The translations under genes and the position numbers were made by a program. A stretch of DNA of 53,887 bases, taken from assembly GCF_016793225.1 (NCBI RefSeq), contig NZ_JAEUMN010000103.1, positions 1 to 53,887 of the forward strand. The letters run 5' to 3'. The notes below the pieces were generated by a model. That model was not told the origin of the DNA. It worked only from the letters and a program-made list of their open reading frames with translations, and ran no database searches. This DNA is from Phenylobacterium sp. Lineage in GTDB: Bacteria > Pseudomonadota > Alphaproteobacteria > Caulobacterales > Caulobacteraceae. Below are positions 49,294 through 53,887 of this stretch, one piece after another; position 1 is the stretch's first letter, and every line of letters starts with the position of its first letter.

Positions 49294-49397
49294 GGGGCGA
49301 GTGAGCTCCCCCCCGCTAACCGCAATCGCCGCATCCCCGCCGACCGGCGTGGGACGCGCGCAGAGAGGCCTTCGGCGGCGACGCCGGAGGCCTTTTT
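49294..49397 (+). ncRNA. gsrN: Candidate stress-induced small RNA, GsrN-like
   Basis: Between an exact EcfG-type promoter and a strong intrinsic terminator lies a non-coding stretch of about 104 bases. Its 5' part contains a seven-C run (49308-49314, GAGCTCCCCCCC) that can lie in the loop closed by GGCG and CGCT. A middle hairpin CGCCG-AC-CGGCG (49338-49349) and the terminator hairpin follow. In Caulobacter crescentus the sigma-T-dependent sRNA GsrN is about 105 nt, has a C-rich 5' loop that pairs with target leaders such as katG, and is cut to a stable 5' half. Length, promoter class and C-rich loop all match; orthology is inferred and was not checked by alignment. Confidence 0.65.
49367..49397 (+). 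terminator. Intrinsic terminator of the small RNA and kinase operon
   Basis: GGCCTTCGGCG (49367-49377) pairs with CGCCGGAGGCC (49382-49392) over 11 bp with one G-U pair, loop GCGA, followed at once by TTTTT (49393-49397). It is the clearest Rho-independent terminator in the window. Confidence 0.88.
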
Positions 49398-49421
49398 CGC
49401 ATCCCCGCGGGCCTCTCCAAG

Positions 49422-49482
49422 GCGATATCGCGTTCGGCGACCGGCGGCCTTGAGTCGCAACCCCACGGCGCCGAGGTTGCGA
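49422..49482. promoter_or_regulatory. Palindromes upstream of the HisKA_2 kinase gene
   Basis: GCGATATCGC (49422-49431) is a perfect 10-base palindrome. TCGCAACC (49455-49462) and GGTTGCGA (49475-49482) form a perfect 8-bp inverted repeat with a 12-base spacer. A GATAGT at 49481-49486 could be a -10. They lie 40 to 100 bases before the kinase start and are the only regulatory-looking sites in this part of the gap. Confidence 0.4.
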
Positions 49483-49521
49483 TAGTCTGGCGACCACAGC
49501 GGCCGAACGACGGGAGACGGG

Positions 49522-50172
49522 ATGGCCAGTCCGAAGATCGACGGGCCCGAGGCTGCGCTCGAGCGACAGGTCGAACGCGCGCGCGAGATCGAGCACCGGG
49601 TCAAGAACACGCTGCAGCTCATCTCCTCCATCGTGCTGCTGCAGGGCCGCCGATCGGCCGACGAAGGCGCGAAGGCGGCGCTTCGGGCCGTCCAGCAGCG
49701 GGTCGCCGCCGTCAGCGTCGCGCACCGTCATGTGGCCTGGGCCGACGAGCGCGAGGAGGTGGAGCTGGCCGCCCTGGTGCGCGAGATCGTCAGCGACCTG
49801 GCGGGCTCGGCCGGCCGCGAAGGCGTGGACATCGATCTCGACCTCGACGCCGTGACCATTCCGGGCCCCCAGGGCGCGTCCGTCGCCCTGCTTGTCAGCG
49901 AGACGGTGGGCAACGCCCTGCGCCACGCCTATCCCGACGGCCGCACCGGCCGCGTGCGGGTAGCCCTGCGGCGCACTGCGACCGGGTTCGAGCTATCCGT
50001 GGCCGACGATGGCGTCGGCGTCCCGCCGGGCGCGCCGCCGACCGGCTTCGGCCTGACCGTCGCCCAGCTGATGGCGCAGCAGCTCCGCGGACGACTGGTG
50101 ACCGACGTGGCGCAACCCGGCGTCCGGATTTCCGTTAGCGTTCCCATGGACAGCGACGCCGCACGGGGCTGA
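49522..50172 (+). CDS. Minimal HisKA_2/HWE-type histidine kinase
   Basis: A 216-residue soluble kinase with no sensor domain. His25 in EIEHRVKNTLQLISSIV is the HisKA_2 phosphorylation motif (HRVKN). The ATP-binding part shows LLVSETVGNALRHAYPDG, VADDGVGVPPG and TGFGLTVAQLMAQQL. Kinases of this group in alphaproteobacteria often phosphorylate PhyR-type regulators of the general stress response, which suits the EcfG-type promoters next door. With so little N-terminal sequence it must receive its signal through a partner or another protein's receiver. The ATG at 49522 has GGGAG five bases upstream. It is followed by the SemiSWEET gene after 4 bases. Confidence 0.87.
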   Translation: MASPKIDGPEAALERQVERAREIEHRVKNTLQLISSIVLLQGRRSADEGAKAALRAVQQRVAAVSVAHRHVAWADEREEVELAALVREIVSDLAGSAGREGVDIDLDLDAVTIPGPQGASVALLVSETVGNALRHAYPDGRTGRVRVALRRTATGFELSVADDGVGVPPGAPPTGFGLTVAQLMAQQLRGRLVTDVAQPGVRISVSVPMDSDAARG

Positions 50173-50176
50173 CGCC

Positions 50177-50455
50177 GTGATTTCGATCGCCGACGTCGTG
50201 GGCACAGGCGCCGCCTTGTGCTCGATGACCAGCTTCGTGCCGCAGATCCTGAAGATCTGGCGCGAGCGCGACGCGACCTCGGTGTCGCTGCGCATGTACG
50301 CCGTGACCGTCACGGGATTCGCGCTCTGGATCGCCTACGGGGTCATGACCAACGCCTGGCCGGTCGTGGGCGCGAACACCGTCTGCCTCGGCCTCTCGGC
50401 GACGATCCTGGTGCTGAAGTGGCGCTTCTCCCAGCGGGCCGCGCCGGCAGCGTGA
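50177..50455 (+). CDS. SemiSWEET (PQ-loop) sugar transporter
   Basis: A 92-residue membrane protein with three helices and the PQ-loop SFVPQILKIWRERDATSVS, followed by AVTVTGFALWIAYGVMTNAWPVVGANTVCL (in parts). SemiSWEETs dimerise to carry sugars such as sucrose or glucose down a gradient across the inner membrane. It starts with GTG at 50177, 4 bases after the kinase, so they are co-transcribed. A sugar carrier coupled to a stress-type kinase is unusual; osmolyte movement is one possibility but is not shown. Confidence 0.88.
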   Translation: MISIADVVGTGAALCSMTSFVPQILKIWRERDATSVSLRMYAVTVTGFALWIAYGVMTNAWPVVGANTVCLGLSATILVLKWRFSQRAAPAA

Positions 50456-50544
50456 TCACGGAGAGCCGGCCAGCCGCCACGGCGCGCTAGCCATGGGCGG
50501 CGGGTGGCCTTAAGCAGCCGTTTCCTGCGGTTGAAAGGCTCCGG

Positions 50545-52830
50545 ATGACTGATCGGTTGCAAGCGGCGCAGGCGGCCCTGAATGCGGGACGCCGGGACGA
50601 GGCGATCGAGCAACTGATCGCAGCCGTGACCGAGGACCCGGCCCGCACGGTTCAGGTCTACCGCGTTCTGGCGGTCCAGCTGTACAACGCCAACCGGTTC
50701 GAGGAGGGGGTGCAGTTCGCCGGCCAGGGCGCGCAGCGCCACCCCAAGGACTATGACCTCCTCAACACCTACGGCGTCCTCCTGCGCAAGGCGCGGCGGC
50801 AGGCCGAAGCCGTGCCGGTGCTGGACGCCGCGATCCGCCTGCGGCCCAAGGACCCGGCGGCTCAGCAGAACCTCGGGAACGTGCTCCTGGATCTGAAGGA
50901 GGGCGCGAGGGCCGAGGCGCTCTTCACGAAGATGGTGCGCGCCGATCCGCGCAATGCCGAGTACCATCGCCAGCTGGGCCGCGCGCTGCTGCAGCAGGGC
51001 AAGATCGATCCCGCCGCGACGCGCTTCCGGACCGCGATCAGCCTGAAGAAGGACCTGATCGACGCCTGGCTCGACCTGGTCGGCACCCTGAACGAGGAGT
51101 TCCGCACGGCGGAAGCCGAGGAGGTCCTCGACCGCGCGATCGCCGCCAACCCCGGCAACCAGCGGCTCCTGGAAGGCAAGGCCATGGTCCTGCGCCGGTC
51201 GGGCCAGATGCGCCGCGCCGAGCAGTTCCTCACCGACCTCCTGCCGGCGAACCCCGACGCAGCGTGGCTGCATTTCCAGATCGGCTCCCTCGTCGCCGAC
51301 ATCGACCGAGCTCGCGCGACCGCGGCGCTGCGGCGCGCCGTCGAACTCGACCCCGACCGGCTCGACTACTCCACGTCGCTCGTCGAGAGCCTCGAACGGA
51401 CGCGTCACGGGGACGAGGGTGGACACATCGAGGAGGCCTACCAGCTCGCCCTGAAGCTCCTGCATCGCAGGGCCGAGTTCGGAGACGCGGCCAAGAAGAT
51501 CATGACCGAGGTCTTCGTGCGGGTCGCCGACTTCGACTCCCAGGACCAGGTGGGCGACTTCAAGTCCCTGGGCCGCGGCTGGGCCTCCAGTGGACGCCAT
51601 ACGGCGCTTCTGAAGCAGCTGTCCCGCACCCACACGCACGAGGACCGGCTGGAGCTCGTCGAGCAGCACCGGATCTGGGGCCGCGATGTGGAGAAGGCGG
51701 CCGCGCGCCGGCCGATCAAGCGTCCGCCGCCGAGGCCGAAGGGCGGCAAGATCCGCCTTGGCTTCATGTCGTCAGACCTGCGGCAGCACCCGGTCGGATA
51801 CTTCGCGATGCCGCTGTTCGACCACGTCGACAACGAGCGCTTCGAGGTGTTCGTCTACTCCTACTACCTGGGCCAGGAGGACGCGGCGCAGCGGCATATC
51901 GCCGAGCGAATCTCCGCCTATCGCTGGTGGCCCGACATCGGGGTCGGGCAGGCGGCCGAAAAGATCGCCGAGGACCAGCTGGACATCCTGATCGAGCTGG
52001 GCGGCTCGACGCACATGAACAAGCTGGAGGTCATGGCCTACCGGCCGGCGCCCATCCAGGCGTCCTGGCTGGGCTATCCGCATTCGGCGGGGCTGGAGAG
52101 CATCGACTACTTCATCTGCGACCCGTTCAGCCTTCCCACGGACCCCGCCTACCTCATCGAGAAGCCGCTGGTGATGCCGAAGACATGGCTCGCCCTGGGC
52201 GACGCCTTCTTCTCGGACCGCAACGAGATCACCCCCGGCCTGCCCTGCGAGCGGAATGGCTTCGTCACCTTCGGCACCGCCAACAATCCGCACAAGTACA
52301 GCCGAGAGGTCGTCCAGGCCTGGGCCCGAGTGGTCGCCGCCGTGCCCGGCTCCAGGTTCGCCTTCGTGAGGCCTGAGGGATCGGGCGCCAGCTTCCGCCG
52401 CAACCTGGCCGCCCTGTTCGCGCGGGAGGGGGTCAGCGAGGATCGCCTGGTGTTCCACGCGGTCCGCGGGCGGCACATGCCCTACTACAACGAGATCGAC
52501 ATCACGCTGGACCCCTTCCCGCTGACCGGCGGCACCACCACGACCGAGAGCCTGTGGATGGGCGTGCCGCTGGTGAGCCGCGTGGGCGAGGCCTTCCACG
52601 AGCGCCTGAGCTATTCGATCCTGTCCAATGCGGGGCTCGGGGACCTCTGCGTGAAGACGCCCGAGGAATACCAGACGCAGGCGGTGGCGCTGGCGGCGGA
52701 CCTCGACCGTCGTCGCGAGATCCGGGCCAACATGCGCGAGGCGTTGCGCAAGAGCCCGCTCGGCCAGACCCAGCAGTTCGCCCGCGACTTCTACGACCTG
52801 ATCCATCGCGCCGTGAGCGAGCACCGGTAG
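50545..52830 (+). CDS. TPR/GT41 (SPINDLY/OGT-like) protein glycosyltransferase
   Basis: A 761-residue protein. The first 330 or so residues are tetratricopeptide repeats (for example LLNTYGVLLRKARRQAEAVPVLDAAIRLRP, in parts), a protein-binding superhelix. A GT41 catalytic region follows: IRLGFMSSDLRQHPVGYF holds the conserved His, then DILIELGGSTHMNKLEVMAYRPAPIQ, GTANNPHKYS and DPFPLTGGTTTTESLWMGVPLVS. Such enzymes attach a sugar to Ser/Thr of partner proteins. In Caulobacter a TPR/GT41 enzyme, FlmG, glycosylates flagellin, but this one is longer and no flagellin gene is visible. A paralogue follows after 4 bases. Confidence 0.9.
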   Translation: MTDRLQAAQAALNAGRRDEAIEQLIAAVTEDPARTVQVYRVLAVQLYNANRFEEGVQFAGQGAQRHPKDYDLLNTYGVLLRKARRQAEAVPVLDAAIRLRPKDPAAQQNLGNVLLDLKEGARAEALFTKMVRADPRNAEYHRQLGRALLQQGKIDPAATRFRTAISLKKDLIDAWLDLVGTLNEEFRTAEAEEVLDRAIAANPGNQRLLEGKAMVLRRSGQMRRAEQFLTDLLPANPDAAWLHFQIGSLVADIDRARATAALRRAVELDPDRLDYSTSLVESLERTRHGDEGGHIEEAYQLALKLLHRRAEFGDAAKKIMTEVFVRVADFDSQDQVGDFKSLGRGWASSGRHTALLKQLSRTHTHEDRLELVEQHRIWGRDVEKAAARRPIKRPPPRPKGGKIRLGFMSSDLRQHPVGYFAMPLFDHVDNERFEVFVYSYYLGQEDAAQRHIAERISAYRWWPDIGVGQAAEKIAEDQLDILIELGGSTHMNKLEVMAYRPAPIQASWLGYPHSAGLESIDYFICDPFSLPTDPAYLIEKPLVMPKTWLALGDAFFSDRNEITPGLPCERNGFVTFGTANNPHKYSREVVQAWARVVAAVPGSRFAFVRPEGSGASFRRNLAALFAREGVSEDRLVFHAVRGRHMPYYNEIDITLDPFPLTGGTTTTESLWMGVPLVSRVGEAFHERLSYSILSNAGLGDLCVKTPEEYQTQAVALAADLDRRREIRANMREALRKSPLGQTQQFARDFYDLIHRAVSEHR

Positions 52831-52834
52831 GGGC

Positions 52835-53887
52835 ATGACGGACCGTCTGTCGGCGGCGAGAGCCCTGCTCGCGGCGGGCCGGCGCGACGCGGCGATCGCC
52901 GAGCTGGAAGCCGCCGTCGCCGAAGGGCCGCAGGGCATTGCGGTCTGGCGGATGCTGACGGTCCAGCTCTACAACGCCGGCCGCTTCGAAGCGGTCGAAA
53001 AGCGCGCGGCCGAGGGGCTCGCCCAGCATCCCGGCGACTACGAGATCAGCAACACGCGCGGCGTCGCGCTGCGGCGGCTGAAGCGCCTGCCCGAGGCCGC
53101 CGCCGTGCTCGAAGCCGCCACGGCCATCCAGCCCCGGACCACGGCCGCCTGGCTCAACCTGGGCAACGTGCTGATGGACATGGGCGAGGCCCGGCGCGCC
53201 GAGGCGGTCTACGCCGAGCTTGCGCGCCTCGAACCTCAAGCGCCCGCCCACCCCTGGCGCCGCGGGCGGACCCTGTGGCGGCAGCAGCGGTTCGCCGCGG
53301 CCGCGGACGCCCTGCGCGAGGCGCTGGCGCTCGACGCGGACCACGTGGACGCCTGGTCGGACCTCGCCGCGGTGCTGCTTGCGGACCAGAAGCCCGCCGA
53401 GGCGCTGGCGGCGCTCGAGGACGCCATCCGCCGGCGACCCGCCGAGCGCCGGCTGCTGGAAGAGAAGGCGGTGCTCCTGCGGCGGACCGGCCGGGCCGTC
53501 CAGGCGGCGGGCTTCCTCGAGGCGGTCGAGACGATCGACCCCAATGCGGCGTGGATCCGCTACCAGAGGGGCCTGCTGTACGGCGATCGGAACCGCGCGG
53601 CCGCCAATGCCGAGCTGGAGGCGGCCCACGCGGGGGCCCCCGGCAACGTCGACTACGCCATGGCGCTGTGCGAGGGGCTGGCGCGCGACCGCTCCGAGAC
53701 CGAGGGCCAGAGCCTGGACCGCGCCTACCGCCTGGCGCTGGACCTCGCCGCGCAGAAGCCCGAGCCGGGCAACAAGATCCTGAGCGAGGTGCTGGGCCGC
53801 GCCTGTGACTTCGAAGCGGTGGAACGCCTGGGCAGTTTCGCAGAGATGGGGCGCAGCTTCGCCGGGAGCGGACGGCACGCGGGTCTC
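52835..53887 (+). CDS. TPR-containing GT41-type paralogue, truncated by the window edge
   Basis: 351 codons are open from the ATG at 52835 to the edge without a stop. The opening MTDRLSAARALLAAGRRDAAI aligns with MTDRLQAAQAALNAGRRDEAI of the previous gene, and the match continues (VQLYNAGRFE against VQLYNANRFE; LNLGNVLMDMGEARRAEA against QNLGNVLLDLKEGARAEA), so this is a tandem duplicate. Only the TPR part is seen; the part where the first gene begins its link to the GT41 domain (SFAGSGRHAGL against GWASSGRHTALL) is just reached at the edge. The start lies 5 bases after the previous stop with GTAGGGG as a weak ribosome binding site. The low identity of the repeats suggests binding to a different target protein. 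Confidence 0.85.
   Translation, partial: MTDRLSAARALLAAGRRDAAIAELEAAVAEGPQGIAVWRMLTVQLYNAGRFEAVEKRAAEGLAQHPGDYEISNTRGVALRRLKRLPEAAAVLEAATAIQPRTTAAWLNLGNVLMDMGEARRAEAVYAELARLEPQAPAHPWRRGRTLWRQQRFAAAADALREALALDADHVDAWSDLAAVLLADQKPAEALAALEDAIRRRPAERRLLEEKAVLLRRTGRAVQAAGFLEAVETIDPNAAWIRYQRGLLYGDRNRAAANAELEAAHAGAPGNVDYAMALCEGLARDRSETEGQSLDRAYRLALDLAAQKPEPGNKILSEVLGRACDFEAVERLGSFAEMGRSFAGSGRHAGL

Noticed and set aside
50456-50544. Flagellar-type (sigma-54 or sigma-28) promoter before the GT41 gene
   Set aside because: I looked for GG-N10-GC and TAAA-N15-GCCGATAA patterns at the right spacing and found neither.
1-53887. CRISPR arrays, transposons, prophage genes or tRNAs
   Set aside because: No regularly spaced direct repeats, transposase motifs, phage structural genes or cloverleaf-like sequences were seen; gene density and composition are even throughout.

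Overview
This is a high-GC alphaproteobacterial segment, most likely from the Caulobacteraceae (Caulobacter/Phenylobacterium type). The evidence is the MsbA / DUF374 acyltransferase / WaaA / LpxK lipid A block next to PmbA, a CysQ-like phosphatase and DUF4170; TonB-receptor-linked catabolism; an alphaproteobacterial SOS box (GTTC-N7-GTTC); and GGAAC-N16/17-CGTT promoters typical of the EcfG/sigma-T general stress sigma factor. I see no tRNA, rRNA, CRISPR array, insertion sequence or prophage. No gene-free stretch exceeds about 260 bases.

Region 1 (1-6408) is a small sugar locus: a Gfo/Idh/MocA oxidoreductase, a NagB-like protein and a GH116 glycosidase on the minus strand, and a phytanoyl-CoA-dioxygenase-like protein, a PIG-L deacetylase and a GPH-type symporter on the plus strand. 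Two near-identical palindromic operators with the same -35/-10 geometry tie the three transcripts together. A beta-glycoside or amino-sugar conjugate is the likely substrate.

Region 2 (6424-20944) is a run of 13 minus-strand genes, many overlapping by 4 bases: an ECF-like sigma factor, an acyl-CoA ligase, a SnoaL-like protein, a dioxygenase, an unknown protein, two enoyl-CoA hydratases, a TonB receptor, two acyl-CoA dehydrogenases, a permease, an amidase and an SCP-x-type thiolase. Together they read as import, amide cleavage, CoA activation and beta-oxidation of a hydrophobic acid. A divergent TetR gene heads region 3 (21097-24342), followed by a kinase and a class III aminotransferase-fold enzyme resembling the human hydroxylysine kinase / phospho-lyase pair, and then a dodecin.

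Region 4 (24352-29925) holds a penicillin-acylase-family amidase, an epoxide hydrolase coupled to a Phd-like small protein, UbiD and a MAPEG protein. Region 5 (30163-40098) is the envelope block. It includes a CX5R phosphatase resembling Caulobacter CtpA, an apparently leaderless SOS-controlled unknown gene, and a histidine-rich metal exporter set between lipid A genes. Region 6 (40130-43036) has an APH-like kinase, an SRPBCC protein and PurD.

Region 7 (43100-50455) is a signalling block: a CHASE3/GAF hybrid kinase with three receivers, CheR, a receiver-less CheB and a second hybrid kinase, probably under EcfG control. It is followed by a strong candidate for an EcfG-dependent small RNA of about 104 nt resembling Caulobacter GsrN, then a minimal HisKA_2 kinase and a SemiSWEET. 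Region 8 (50545 to the end) has two tandem paralogous TPR/GT41 glycosyltransferases, the second cut by the window edge.

Functions come from reading motifs and family resemblance, not from database searches. Promoter and operator calls are pattern-based.
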